A stretch of DNA of 64,000 bases, taken from positions 1 to 64,000 of the forward strand of contig NZ_CP040760.1 in assembly GCF_004683865.2 (NCBI RefSeq), given 5' to 3'. A program made the translations under genes and the position numbers. A model generated the notes under the pieces. That model saw nothing but the letters and a program-made list of their open reading frames with translations, searched no databases and had not been told where the DNA came from. This document shows, piece after piece, positions 42,967 to 52,417 of the stretch; the stretch's first letter is position 1; each line of letters opens with the position of its first letter. Source of the DNA: Paracoccus liaowanqingii (lineage in GTDB: Bacteria > Pseudomonadota > Alphaproteobacteria > Rhodobacterales > Rhodobacteraceae).

Positions 42967-44247
42967 TCAGAAGGCAGAGGGCAGCCACAGCGCCAGTCCG
43001 GGCACCGCAATCAGCGCGGCGACCATCAGGGCCATGACCAGAACATAAGGAATGACGCCCATGATGACGTCATTGATGGATCCGCTTTTGCGCGCGCCCT
43101 GAACCACGAACAGATTCAAGCCGACAGGGGGCGTGATCAGTGCCATTTCGACCAGGACGATCATCAGGATGCCGAACCAGACCTTGTCATAGCCAAGCCC
43201 CGCCATGATGGGTACGACAATGGGGATTGTGGCGACCATCAGGGCCAAGGTCTCGATAAAGAAGCCCAGTACAACATAGAGGGCGATCACCAGCATCAAC
43301 GTGCCAAAGGGAGACAGGCCCGACCCGCCGATCAGCGCAGACAGTTGCCGCCCGAGGCCTGCCGAAGTCATTGCAAAGTTCAGGAAATACGCCCCCACGA
43401 TCACCAGCATGATCATCGCGGAAATGCGGATCGTTCCCTCCAGCGCCTCACCTATTGACCGCAGCGTCAGCCCGTCGCCGAACGCAGCGATTACGGCGGC
43501 CATGGCAACCCCGATGGCGGCCGATTCCGTGGGTGTGGCCCAGCCTGCATAGATGGACCCGATGACTACGCCGAAGAGGACGATGATAGGCAGCAGCTGT
43601 CCCAGACTGCGGACGCGTTCCGACCATTGAAAGCTGCGCGACGGTCCGCCAAGCGCGGGGCGTACGATGCAGATGGCGGCGGTAATGACAATGAAGCCCA
43701 ATGCCAGAAGCAGCCCCGGGATCAGCCCGGCAAGAAACAGCTGCGGGATCGAAGTTTCGGTCAGAAACCCATAGACGATCAGATTGATCGAGGGCGGGAT
43801 CATGATGCCCAACGTGCCGCCCGCGGCGATTGCCCCAGAAAACAGGCGCGGATCGTAATTCAGCCGCTCCGCCTGCGGCATGGCGACCGTGGCGACCGTC
43901 GCGGCGGTCGCCACGGATGACCCTGAGGTAGCGGAGAACATCGTGGCCGTGGCGATATTGGCATGGACCAGCCCGCCCGGCAGCCAGGACAGCCATTTGT
44001 CCAGCGCCGCATAAGTGCGTTCGGCCACACCGCCGCGGACCAGAATTTCGCCCAAGAGTACGAAGAGCGGGATGGCGATCAGGGTGCTGGAAGCCGAGGA
44101 CGACCAGACCATCTGCCCCATCCCGCGCAGCAGGGGAAAGGCAGAATAGAATTCGCTGACCCCGACGCCTAGAAGGAACAGCACGATCCCCACGGGGATC
44201 GACAGGGCCATCAGCCCCAGCAATGAGATTGCGACGGACCAGATCAC
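42967..44247 (-). CDS. TRAP transporter large membrane subunit (DctM family)
   Basis: A 426-residue ion-transporter-superfamily protein. GTG 44247 is chosen: it overlaps the DctQ stop (GTGA), and the open frame beyond is a shadow of DctQ. Motifs: ATMFSATSGSSVATAATVATVAMP, GGTLGIMIPPSINLIVYG and ALITPPVGLNLFVVQG. It forms a high-affinity sodium-driven importer with the two following genes. Confidence 0.93.
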   Translation of the reverse strand: MIWSVAISLLGLMALSIPVGIVLFLLGVGVSEFYSAFPLLRGMGQMVWSSSASSTLIAIPLFVLLGEILVRGGVAERTYAALDKWLSWLPGGLVHANIATATMFSATSGSSVATAATVATVAMPQAERLNYDPRLFSGAIAAGGTLGIMIPPSINLIVYGFLTETSIPQLFLAGLIPGLLLALGFIVITAAICIVRPALGGPSRSFQWSERVRSLGQLLPIIVLFGVVIGSIYAGWATPTESAAIGVAMAAVIAAFGDGLTLRSIGEALEGTIRISAMIMLVIVGAYFLNFAMTSAGLGRQLSALIGGSGLSPFGTLMLVIALYVVLGFFIETLALMVATIPIVVPIMAGLGYDKVWFGILMIVLVEMALITPPVGLNLFVVQGARKSGSINDVIMGVIPYVLVMALMVAALIAVPGLALWLPSAF

Positions 44248-44789
44248 AGTTCCACCTCCGATCCGATGCCTATAGTGGCGTCGAGCGCCTCTCGGCGCCC
44301 GGCGACGAGATAAGCCAGTGCGATCAGCGTCAGGGCGGTGGCGGTCAAGGCGAACCACAGCCAGCCGGCGAACCAGATGCCCTGCGGAATCCATAAGGGC
44401 GTTTCCAGCGGCGTGTTGGCGCGCGATCCCTGTTCCAGCGTGCGGGCCAGAACCGGCCAGCTTTGAAAGGCGACCAGCAGAACGATTGCATTGGTGACAA
44501 TCATCGCAAGGATGTCCATCGCTGCCCGACCGGTTTCCGCGAGCTTCAGCCGGATCACGTCGATGCGCACATGGGCGCGCTGGATCAGGGCGCAGCCCAG
44601 CCCCCAACTGGCCACGGCAGCCATGACATAGCCCGATATCTCGTCCGAGCCGCCAAGCGAGGCGCGGCCGGATCCGCGCAGGATCACATCCGTCAGGATG
44701 AACAGCACCGTCAGCACCAACGCCAGACCCAGCACCAGCGCCACGGCGCGATTGGCGCGCCGCAGCGCGCCATAAAGATGATCGACCAT
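44244..44789 (-). CDS. TRAP transporter small membrane subunit (DctQ family)
   Basis: A 181-residue four-TM protein (AVALVLGLALVLTVLFILTDVILRGSG first), with GSDEISGYVMAAVASWGLGCALIQRAHVRIDVI, a DctQ-type central stretch. It starts 11 bp after the binding-protein stop; no stem-loop intervenes here, unlike the other uptake loci in the window. Confidence 0.9.
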   Translation of the reverse strand: MVDHLYGALRRANRAVALVLGLALVLTVLFILTDVILRGSGRASLGGSDEISGYVMAAVASWGLGCALIQRAHVRIDVIRLKLAETGRAAMDILAMIVTNAIVLLVAFQSWPVLARTLEQGSRANTPLETPLWIPQGIWFAGWLWFALTATALTLIALAYLVAGRREALDATIGIGSEVEL

Positions 44790-44800
44790 TCGCCCGCGCC

Positions 44801-45838
44801 CTATTCGGCGATGGTCAGGCCGACCGTCTGGCCGACCGTCTCGTTCCAGCGCGTGGCCCAGTCACCGCCCGCACGCTCGGCCCAGTCCGGCAGAACCTCG
44901 TCGGTCAGGATCTGGCGAGCACGGGCGGTGTCGTCTTCGCTGGCCTCGATCACGGTCATCGAGGCGCTGCTGCCCCCCTCGCAGGCATCGCTGCCGGTCA
45001 GGCAGGCGAGATCGTTGTCCAGGCCGCCCTGAGCAGCCTCCCATGCCGGGGCCTCCAGCCCTTCGGCCACGGCCGACAACAGCGCAGTGCGGTTGTCCTC
45101 GGACAGACCGTCGAAGCGGTCTGCATTCATCGCGATGACCACGGGATCCCATCCGCCAAGTGGCAACGTCAACAGATGGTCAGAAACCTCCCACCAGCCA
45201 GCAGAGAAGCCCGAACCGGCGCCAGTCACCGCACAGTCGATCACGCCACGTTCCAGGGAACCGGGCACCTCGGAAAATGCGATGTTGATGCCTTCGGCAC
45301 CAAGCGCTTCGAGGAACATCGTCGTCATGCGGCCTGATCCTCGCACCTTTTTGCCTGCCAAATCGTCCAGCGAAGTGACTTCGCCCCGGCAGAACACCAT
45401 CTGTGGCGGATAGGGGGCGATGCCCAGCACCTGAGCGCTGAACCGTTCGCGCATGATATCTTCAACCATCGGTCGGGCTGCCTGAACCATTGCCAGTGCG
45501 GCTGCTGCATCGCTGGCCACCAGCGGCACATCCAGACCTTCCAGTTCGGGTGCATCGCCAACTGTATAATCGGCCACCGTCGCGCCTACATCGAAGACGC
45601 CGTCGCCCAGCATCCGGTACACATCGGCGCCCGCGATGCCCATCTGGTCAAAACTGGTCAACTGCGCGGTCAGCGCGCCGCCGGTCAGATCGGATAGGCC
45701 CTCGGTCCAGAAGGGCGTTTCGAAATCCTGATAGAGCGGAAGGTTCGACCAGCTGCCCACGACGGCCAGTTCCTCGGCCAGGGCGGGGGTGGACAGCAGC
45801 GTTCCGGTCATCAGCAGTGCAAGGGTGGTTTTCATCAT
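44801..45838 (-). CDS. TRAP transporter solute-binding protein (DctP family)
   Basis: A 345-residue periplasmic receptor. Tandem ATGs follow CAGGAGAAA; a signal peptide ends LLSTPALAEE. DctP motifs: LAGKKVRGSGRMTTMFLEALGAEGINIAFSEVPGSLERGVIDCAVTGAGS. The usual carboxylate Arg is present (KVRGSG). Two Cys near CLTGSDACEGG could form a disulfide. The ligand is unknown; the neighbours suggest an amide-bearing or cyclic carboxylate. Confidence 0.92.
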   Translation of the reverse strand: MMKTTLALLMTGTLLSTPALAEELAVVGSWSNLPLYQDFETPFWTEGLSDLTGGALTAQLTSFDQMGIAGADVYRMLGDGVFDVGATVADYTVGDAPELEGLDVPLVASDAAAALAMVQAARPMVEDIMRERFSAQVLGIAPYPPQMVFCRGEVTSLDDLAGKKVRGSGRMTTMFLEALGAEGINIAFSEVPGSLERGVIDCAVTGAGSGFSAGWWEVSDHLLTLPLGGWDPVVIAMNADRFDGLSEDNRTALLSAVAEGLEAPAWEAAQGGLDNDLACLTGSDACEGGSSASMTVIEASEDDTARARQILTDEVLPDWAERAGGDWATRWNETVGQTVGLTIAE

Positions 45839-45872
45839 TTTCTCCTGTTGGTTTTTTTGTGTTTAATCGTGT

Positions 45873-46742
45873 TCAGATTGGCGCGGTCGGCTCAGCACGG
45901 TCCAAGTCAGGTGGAAAGACGCCGGTCAGAGTACGACCGGCCTGGGCCGCAGGAATGTCCGTGACCAGCATGTGGCCCGGTGCATGAGTGATGGCAAAGG
46001 CGGGGCGTGCCGCCGCGATCGCCGCCTGAGGGGTCACGCCGCAGGCCCAGAACACCGGGATGTCGCCGGACCGGATGACGGGGGGATCGCCATAGTCGGG
46101 GGTATGGATATCAGCGATGCCAATCAAGGCTGGATCCCCCAGGTGAACGGGCATGCCATGGGCTAGTGGAAAGCCGTCGCAGATGCGCACAGCTTCGATC
46201 GCATCAGCGGCGGGCATGGCGCGGAGGCTAACCACCAGCGGCCCACCAAAGCGACCGGCGGCCCGGGTTTCAAGATTGGTGCGATACATCGGCACGTTTC
46301 GCCCCGCCGCCTGATGGCGCACGGGAATGCCCGCACGGGACAGCGCATCTTCGAAGCTGAAGGAACAGCCGATGACAAAGCCAATCAGGTCATCCCGCCA
46401 CAGATCGGCGATGTCGGTGGGATCGGCTACCAGCATCCCGTCGCGCCAGAGGTGATACCGGGGCAGATCGTAGCGCAAGTCGATATCGCGCCCCAAGGTC
46501 GGCAAGGTTGGATCGCCGGGGGCGCCCACCGCCAGCAGCGGGCAGGGGCGCGGGTTCTGCTGGCAATAACGTAAGAAATCAGCCGCCTCGTCGGCGGGCA
46601 GGATGACCAGGTTGCCCTGCAAGGCATCTCCGCCCAGACCTGCAGTCGGGCCTTCGAAGGCCCCCCGGCGGATTGTCTCGCGCACTTGGCGAGGCGTAGC
46701 ACACGCCAGCTGATGTAGGCTTGAAAGAACAGGGGACGTCAT
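45873..46742 (-). CDS. DUF1445/YcsI-family protein, putative hydro-lyase or D-glutamate-cyclase-like
   Basis: A 289-residue protein. ATG 46742 follows AAAGAGG; five upstream codons from 46757 are possible but less likely. Family stretches seen: [84 protein letters not shown]. The family is annotated as hydro-lyase, and the mammalian relative DGLUCY converts D-glutamate to 5-oxo-D-proline. First structural gene of the TRAP locus, so it probably acts on the TRAP substrate. Confidence 0.82.
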   Translation of the reverse strand: MTSPVLSSLHQLACATPRQVRETIRRGAFEGPTAGLGGDALQGNLVILPADEAADFLRYCQQNPRPCPLLAVGAPGDPTLPTLGRDIDLRYDLPRYHLWRDGMLVADPTDIADLWRDDLIGFVIGCSFSFEDALSRAGIPVRHQAAGRNVPMYRTNLETRAAGRFGGPLVVSLRAMPAADAIEAVRICDGFPLAHGMPVHLGDPALIGIADIHTPDYGDPPVIRSGDIPVFWACGVTPQAAIAAARPAFAITHAPGHMLVTDIPAAQAGRTLTGVFPPDLDRAEPTAPI

Positions 46743-46835
46743 CGGTACCTCTTTCACTGCTCACGGGACAGTGTGCGGTGCGGAATAAGGTCATGCAACA
46801 GTTCAGATATCGTCATTAATGATCACCTGAAGTGA
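46743..46835. promoter_or_regulatory. promoter region of the DUF1445-TRAP operon
   Basis: A 93-bp gap between the LysR stop and the next start. It contains the palindrome listed next and AT-rich DNA suitable for a minus-strand promoter; -35/-10 boxes could not be fixed with confidence. Confidence 0.4.
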
Positions 46836-46838
46836 TCA
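46820..46838. promoter_or_regulatory. LysR-type T-N11-A palindrome
   Basis: TGATCAC-CTGAA-GTGATCA is a perfect 7-bp inverted repeat with a 5-base centre. Inside it, ATCAC-N5-GTGAT has the T-N11-A form of LysR recognition sites. It overlaps the LysR stop codon and lies about 80 bp before the DUF1445 start, a fitting place for activator binding. As RNA it could also form a short hairpin. Confidence 0.5.
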
Positions 46839-47774
46839 GTCATCTGCTGCCGCGAGGGCGGCACGGGTGACCTCGCGGCCGATTTTCTCATTGCGCTTCG
46901 CAGAATAGCAGATTGCGAAATCCAGATCGGGCAGGCGCGCCTCGGGGGTCACGCAGATCTCCTTTAGCCCGGCATGCGGCCAGGACCGCACGATTTCATG
47001 GGGGATGGTGCCGATCCCAAAGCCTTGGCTAACCAGATGCAGGGCTGTGGCCAGCGAGGCTGAGCCATGCACCGCCGCCACTTTCCGCCGTCCTGGCGAA
47101 AGAAGCTGCACGACCCGTCGATGCGGCAGGCTTGATTTGGGAAATGACACGATGGGTAGAGCGGCCAGATCGTCGATGCCAGCCGGGCTCGGCAGGGTGA
47201 AATGCGCAGGAACACCGAACCAACCAAGCGTCACCGGCGGCAGGGGTGTCAGGTTAATGCCGCGCGGCGCCTGATCGCGCAGCATAATTACGACGTCAAG
47301 CCCGTCTTGTGCCAGCACAGCACCCATTTGGTCCGAAGTATCTATCGAAATCTCGAACCGCAGCAAGGGATGTCGGGCGCGCAGATCGGTCAGCATGCGC
47401 GGCAAGACGGTATGGGTCATCGTTTCGGCCACGCCAAGGCGCACGACCCCGGCCATGACGTTCTGTGTCAGCTCTTCCAAGATGCGGTCACGTTGCGCTA
47501 CCAGCACCTCGGCTTCGTCGCAGAGGCGCCGGCCGGCGGCTGTAAGGCGTACTCCACGTCCGTCACGTTCAAAGATGGCGATCTTCATCCTGTCCTCAAG
47601 ATGACGCACCCGCCGCGAAATCGCCGATTGTGCAAGACCCAAATCGTCAGACGCAGCCCGGAAGCCGCCATACCGCACGATGGCACGGATAATTTCTATA
47701 TCACGAAAGCCGAACATCGCACGATGAGACGGGGACACCGCCTGGCGGTCAAGCCGATCTTTCTCCTTGCTCAT
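46836..47774 (-). CDS. LysR-family transcriptional regulator
   Basis: A 312-residue regulator with the N-terminal wHTH (FRDIEIIRAIVRYGGFRAASDDLGLAQSAISRRVRHLEDRM) beginning about residue 21; the start could instead be the internal ATG at residue 20. The effector domain begins VVRLGVAETMTHTVLPRML. It lies immediately upstream of, and on the same strand as, the DUF1445-TRAP-DUF2848-amidase operon and is its probable controller. Confidence 0.9.
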   Translation of the reverse strand: MSKEKDRLDRQAVSPSHRAMFGFRDIEIIRAIVRYGGFRAASDDLGLAQSAISRRVRHLEDRMKIAIFERDGRGVRLTAAGRRLCDEAEVLVAQRDRILEELTQNVMAGVVRLGVAETMTHTVLPRMLTDLRARHPLLRFEISIDTSDQMGAVLAQDGLDVVIMLRDQAPRGINLTPLPPVTLGWFGVPAHFTLPSPAGIDDLAALPIVSFPKSSLPHRRVVQLLSPGRRKVAAVHGSASLATALHLVSQGFGIGTIPHEIVRSWPHAGLKEICVTPEARLPDLDFAICYSAKRNEKIGREVTRAALAAADD

Positions 47775-48105
47775 TAGCCTCCCAAATGCACCGATGGGTG
47801 CTATCCTTCTTAAGGCAATGCGTACTATCTTGACGACAGTTGGCGATGGAGATGCTCAAATTATCGGCATTCCATACGACAAACTACCGCGCGACTATAC
47901 GAGATGGCGCAAAGAGACATACGGTACGGGCGTACGCGCGTCTTACGGGTAGGGGCGTGGTTTGAGATGCAGGCCGTGCAGCTTGCCGAAGCCTTGCGTG
48001 GTTCTTCGGGCAAGCTATTGCTTTGAATAACGGGCCTATGAACAGTTCACCGTATGGGCCGTGTTGCGCCTAATAGGGGCTACTGATCGGAAAATCTTTC
48101 AACTC
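47775..48105. other. intergenic region without a supported gene
   Basis: A 61-codon plus-strand frame (47767-47952) crosses it but begins inside the LysR gene and has no RBS or recognisable product. The region likely holds the LysR promoter. No clear terminator for the response-regulator gene, which ends at 48106 reading leftward, was found. Confidence 0.4.
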
Positions 48106-49017
48106 TCACTGCAATGACAAAGCCCTGTCCGCCATGACTGCGGCGGAGGTGCGGTTATCCACTCCCATCTTCTGAAAGACCTGCTCGAGGTGTTTATTCA
48201 CTGTTCGCCAACTGAGGCCAAGGATCACGCCTATATCTGCGCTGGTCTTGCCCTGCGTCAGCCAAAACAGGACATCACCCTCGCGCTCGGTGAGGTTAAA
48301 ACGTTCGGCCAGCACCGGGCCAGGGGGCCGGGTGTCGCGGCGTGATAGGGATAAAAGGACCTCGCGGGTGGGGCTGGTTCCTAAATAGGAAACAATGATA
48401 TCGCCATCTCGGTGATCGCCCGCCTCCGACAACGGTACGCGAGCCAATGCCGCCAGCCAGTGGGCGAACTCCCCCTCCGCCCGGCCATTCTGGACAAGCG
48501 TCGCTCCCTGGTTCAAAAACTGCCGTGCCCGCGCCGATGTCCATGCGACGCGCCCGTCGGGATGAAACGACACCACGGCCGTGTCTGTCGCATCCAACGC
48601 CTGCTGCGCCGCCAACAATTTGCCCGCATTCACCAGATGTACGCCGATGCGGGCGATAAGAGCGTCGAGCTGCAAGGGTTTGGTGACGTAATCGACACCG
48701 CCGGCACTCAGTCCCTCCAGCAGATGCTCACTAGCCGACAGACCGGTCATGAAGATGACGGGCGCCTCTATCTCAAGGGGCGGCGCCTTCAATCTGCGGC
48801 ACGTTTCGAACCCGTCTAGTCCCGGCATGACCGCGTCGAGAAGGATCACGTCCGGTGCCAGCCGTTCGACAAAGCGCAGCGCGGTTGCCCCGTCCCGTGC
48901 GGTCATGACAGTGATGCCGACCGCCTCCAACGCGTCCGATACCAGCATCAGCGATGCGGGGTCGTCGTCCACCACCAAGGCGACCTTGCGGCGGACGGTC
49001 TCACCCAAGGATGACAT
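48106..49017 (-). CDS. response regulator with REC, PAS-like and LuxR-type HTH domains
   Basis: A 303-residue output regulator. The receiver domain spans about 11-125 with acidic pocket VVDDDP and phospho-acceptor D61 (VILLDAVMPG) and Lys in YVTKPL. A middle segment (LDATDTAVVSFHPDGRVAWTSARA) looks PAS-like. The C-terminal LuxR/GerE helix-turn-helix (FNLTEREGDVLFWLTQGKTSADIGVILGLSWRTVNKHLEQVFQKMGV) binds DNA. Its start overlaps the hybrid-kinase stop by 17 bp, making them a two-component pair, probably controlling the divergent amide-uptake operon. Confidence 0.9.
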   Translation of the reverse strand: MSSLGETVRRKVALVVDDDPASLMLVSDALEAVGITVMTARDGATALRFVERLAPDVILLDAVMPGLDGFETCRRLKAPPLEIEAPVIFMTGLSASEHLLEGLSAGGVDYVTKPLQLDALIARIGVHLVNAGKLLAAQQALDATDTAVVSFHPDGRVAWTSARARQFLNQGATLVQNGRAEGEFAHWLAALARVPLSEAGDHRDGDIIVSYLGTSPTREVLLSLSRRDTRPPGPVLAERFNLTEREGDVLFWLTQGKTSADIGVILGLSWRTVNKHLEQVFQKMGVDNRTSAAVMADRALSLQ

Positions 49018-52000
49018 CAGTGCCCCCCTGATGCTGATCCAGCAGTATCAGAACTTCATCAAAATCTGCCATGACTGCTGCAGCCTTGAGGGCCGTGTGC
49101 AAGCCGGGATCAAGCGCGGCGGTCTCCAGTTGGTCAAGAATGCCTCGCAGATGACCGATCCGCGCCATTCCGCGCAACGTCGTCAAAAGCTCGAAATCGG
49201 GCTTGTGGGACGCCTGACCCTTTCCGGCAGATGTCATGCGCGCAACATTCGAAGGCATGTTCCGATCAACAGCTTCGTTTGTCGTGCCGTCCGAAAGCAC
49301 TTCGTCATAGGGATCAGTGGCGCGTTCGACCTTGAGGAGATGCATGATGCGCGACAACAGGTCATCGAGGATCAGCGGCTTTGCGATGAAGCCATCATGC
49401 AGTCGGATGTCCGGCACGCCCGATTGCAGTTCCAGCGCATGCCCCGTCAGGATCAGAACGGGCGTTGCAGGATGTCCGTTGACGCGAAGCCACTGGACGA
49501 GTTCCCACCCGCTCATACCGGGCATGTCGATATCCACCAGAAAGAGATCTGGAGAAAGTTCACCCAACAATTCCTGTACTGCGGCCGCATCCGAGGCGGT
49601 GACGATGTTGAAACCCTTCGGGCGCAGATAACTTTCCATCAAGGCAAGATGATCTGAATCATCGTCGACAATCAGCACCAGACGGCGTCGACCGTCATAA
49701 CTGTTGCCGGGCGACAGTTGCTGCTGGGCGGCAGCCTTGGGCGAATGCGCACCCGCCAGATATAGCTTCAGGCGAAACTGGCTACCCACCCCGGGCTGGC
49801 TGGTCACGCTGATATCGCCGCCCAGTACATCGACCAGAAGCCGAGTGATCGTCAGGCCGAGCCCCGTTCCGCGCGGAAGGCCCGGGGTGCGACCCCGCGC
49901 AAAGGGTTGCCAGATCCGGTCAAGATCCTCGTCCAGGATTCCCATGCCGGTATCCTCGATCTCGATCGTGGCCACCTGATTGCGCCAACCGATGCGCATC
50001 GTGACATGACCTTTTGCAGTGTACCTGAAGGCATTCGCCAAGAGATTGATCAGGATTTGCCGCAGGCGCTTTTCATCGACCAATACCCATTCTGGCAGCT
50101 TGCTGAGCAGCTCGATCCGAAAGTCCAGATCTTGCCGCCGGGCGCTCTCGCGAAATACATCGGCAATCTGGTGCAGCAGATCGGGCAACCGGACCCGGGT
50201 GCGGACCAGTTCCAACCGCCCTGCCTCGATCTTCGAAATATCAACGAGCCCTTCGATGAGCCCTGCCAAATGCTCGCTTGATCGCCGGATCGCGCGGACA
50301 CCTTCGCGCCGGTCGCGGGGCAGGCGCTGATCTGCGTCCAGCAATTGTGCGTAGCCATAGATGGCATTTAGCGGCGTCCGCAGCTCATGGCTGAGGCCTG
50401 CCATGTAACGCGTCTTGGCAAGGCTGGCGGCCTCTGCCTGTTCCTTGGCGGCCTGCAGCGCCTTGTCGGTCCGCTCATGGGCGCGGACTTCGCGCAGCAG
50501 GCGCTCGGTCTGAAGCTCGTTGTCGCGCAAGGCGGCCAGCCTGGCTTCGCCGGTCAGAAGAAACAGCCAGACCGCAATACCGATCGTGATGACCGAGCTG
50601 GCCAGGATCAGGGCAAGCGTCGCATCCATGGCTGCCGAATCCGCTGTGCCGGCTGTCTGCCGGATCACAAGAAGCACCCCGGCCACCACGCCGACCAACA
50701 GCGTGGTCGTGACGAGGAACCGTGCCAGCCGCTGATCCAGCAGGCGAACCACTTGTGCGGGAAGATAGGTCTCGGCCAGCTTGCGCGAAACGTTGTCCAG
50801 CCTTGTCTCTGGTTTGCAGGCATCCCCGCAGGACGCGTTCAGCGAACAGCAGAGCGAACAGATCGGCGCTGCGTAAAAGGGGCAATGCGTCATGTCCTCC
50901 CTGTCAAAGCGGTAATCGCACAGGCAACATTCGACTAGATCAGCGGCCATCACGACGGGCGGACGCGCGATGTAGAACCGCCCGCCCGTGGCCCATGCGA
51001 TCAGCGGCGCCAGAGTGATCGAACTGACAAGCGCGATAAACGGTGAAAGCGCCTGCGCCTCGGGACCGAACACGCCGGCATAGGCCAGAAACGAGATGCC
51101 CGCGCCCCCGCCCATGGCGCCAAGACCGACCGGGTTCACGTCATGCAGATGCGCGCGGCGGAACTCGATCCCCCTGGGGCTGAGGCCCAGGGGCTTGTTG
51201 ATCGTCAGGTCGGCGAACAGCACTCCGATCCAGGCCAGGGCCACATGCGAATAGATAGACAGCGTCGTCTCCAGCGCGGCAAAGACGCCCAGCTCCATCA
51301 GCAGCAGCGCGATCGCGACATTGAACACCAGCCAGACCACGCGTCCGGGATGGGCATGGGTGATGCGCGAAAAGAAGTTCGACCAAGCGATCGAGCCGGC
51401 ATAGGCATTCGTGACGTTGATTTTAAGCTGGGATAAAATCACGAAGATTCCCGTCAGCACCAGCGCCAGCACCGGATAGGGCAGGGCCATCGAAAAGGCC
51501 TTGTGGTACAGAAGCGTCGGGTCGATGGCATGGGTCAGGTCCAGGTCGATCGCCTCTGGCGGGACCAGCGTGATCAGCCAAGAGCCCAGCAGCATCTTGA
51601 CGGTGCCCAGAACTGCCCAACCCGGCCCGGCCAAGATCACCGCACCCCACCAGCGCCACTTTTCGCGCCTGCCGTGCGGTTCGGGCAGGAAGCGCAGGAA
51701 ATCAACCTGCTCGCCGACTTGCGCGATCAACGCCAGCACAACACCGGATGCTGCGCCAAAGGCCAGGATGCCGGGCGTGGCGCCGCCGTCCAGACCCTGG
51801 AACCCGGTCCAGTCTGGCAGGTCCTGGCCGCTCAGCGCGATCAGCCCGAAGGGCAGGAGATGCAGCACGATCCACGCGGGCTGTGTCAGCGCCTGAAAGG
51901 CCGAGATCCGGCTGAAGCCGTGGATGACCATCGGAATGATCGCCAAGGAGGCGATGAGATAGCCGACCGACACCGGAATTCCAAAGACCAGCCGCAGCGC

Positions 52001-52417
52001 CGAGGCCAGGATCGCAGCTTCCAGCGCGAAAAAGATGAAGGTGAAGCAGGCATAGATCAGCGAGGTCAGGGTCGAGCCCAGATAGCCAAATCCCGCCCCG
52101 CGCGTCAGGAGGTCGATATCGACCCCATAGCGCGCCGCATAATAGCTGATGGGAAACGCGGTGACGAACAGAATCAACCCGCCCGACAGGATCGCCGCGA
52201 CGGCCACGTCAAATCCCCAGCTCAGCGTCACCGCGGCCCCGATCGCCTCGAGGGCCAGAAACGAGATTGAGCCGATGGCGGTGTTGGCGACCCGTCCCGG
52301 TGACCAGCGGCGGGCCCTGCGCGCAGTGAAGCGCAGGGCAAAATCCTCTATCGTCTCGTTGGCGACCCAACGGCTGTATTGCCGCCGTTCCCGCGTGGCC
52401 TGAAAGGCTTCGCCCAT
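49001..52417 (-). CDS. hybrid sensor histidine kinase fused to an NCS1-like permease domain
   Basis: A 1138-residue membrane sensor. Residues about 30-490 form a multi-TM module resembling nucleobase/cation symporters of the NCS1 (purine-cytosine permease) type (SYYAARYGVDIDLLTRGAGFGYLGS). Then comes a Cys-rich block (CCLCDYRF...HCPFYAAPICSLCC...CGDAC) that could bind metal, two more TM helices (about 585-640), a HisKA domain with H677 (GLSHELRTPLNAIYGYAQ), a HATPase_c domain (NLLANAFRYTAKG, DTGMGI, GTGLGLT), a receiver domain with D962 (LVDIDMPGMSG), and a C-terminal extension that may be a degenerate Hpt-like region. It probably senses a urea, amide or nucleobase-like ligand. Divergent from urtA. 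Confidence 0.9.
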   Translation of the reverse strand: MGEAFQATRERRQYSRWVANETIEDFALRFTARRARRWSPGRVANTAIGSISFLALEAIGAAVTLSWGFDVAVAAILSGGLILFVTAFPISYYAARYGVDIDLLTRGAGFGYLGSTLTSLIYACFTFIFFALEAAILASALRLVFGIPVSVGYLIASLAIIPMVIHGFSRISAFQALTQPAWIVLHLLPFGLIALSGQDLPDWTGFQGLDGGATPGILAFGAASGVVLALIAQVGEQVDFLRFLPEPHGRREKWRWWGAVILAGPGWAVLGTVKMLLGSWLITLVPPEAIDLDLTHAIDPTLLYHKAFSMALPYPVLALVLTGIFVILSQLKINVTNAYAGSIAWSNFFSRITHAHPGRVVWLVFNVAIALLLMELGVFAALETTLSIYSHVALAWIGVLFADLTINKPLGLSPRGIEFRRAHLHDVNPVGLGAMGGGAGISFLAYAGVFGPEAQALSPFIALVSSITLAPLIAWATGGRFYIARPPVVMAADLVECCLCDYRFDREDMTHCPFYAAPICSLCCSLNASCGDACKPETRLDNVSRKLAETYLPAQVVRLLDQRLARFLVTTTLLVGVVAGVLLVIRQTAGTADSAAMDATLALILASSVITIGIAVWLFLLTGEARLAALRDNELQTERLLREVRAHERTDKALQAAKEQAEAASLAKTRYMAGLSHELRTPLNAIYGYAQLLDADQRLPRDRREGVRAIRRSSEHLAGLIEGLVDISKIEAGRLELVRTRVRLPDLLHQIADVFRESARRQDLDFRIELLSKLPEWVLVDEKRLRQILINLLANAFRYTAKGHVTMRIGWRNQVATIEIEDTGMGILDEDLDRIWQPFARGRTPGLPRGTGLGLTITRLLVDVLGGDISVTSQPGVGSQFRLKLYLAGAHSPKAAAQQQLSPGNSYDGRRRLVLIVDDDSDHLALMESYLRPKGFNIVTASDAAAVQELLGELSPDLFLVDIDMPGMSGWELVQWLRVNGHPATPVLILTGHALELQSGVPDIRLHDGFIAKPLILDDLLSRIMHLLKVERATDPYDEVLSDGTTNEAVDRNMPSNVARMTSAGKGQASHKPDFELLTTLRGMARIGHLRGILDQLETAALDPGLHTALKAAAVMADFDEVLILLDQHQGGTDVILG

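Noticed and set aside
47767..47952. 61-codon plus-strand frame
   Set aside because: No RBS, starts inside the LysR gene and has no recognisable product.
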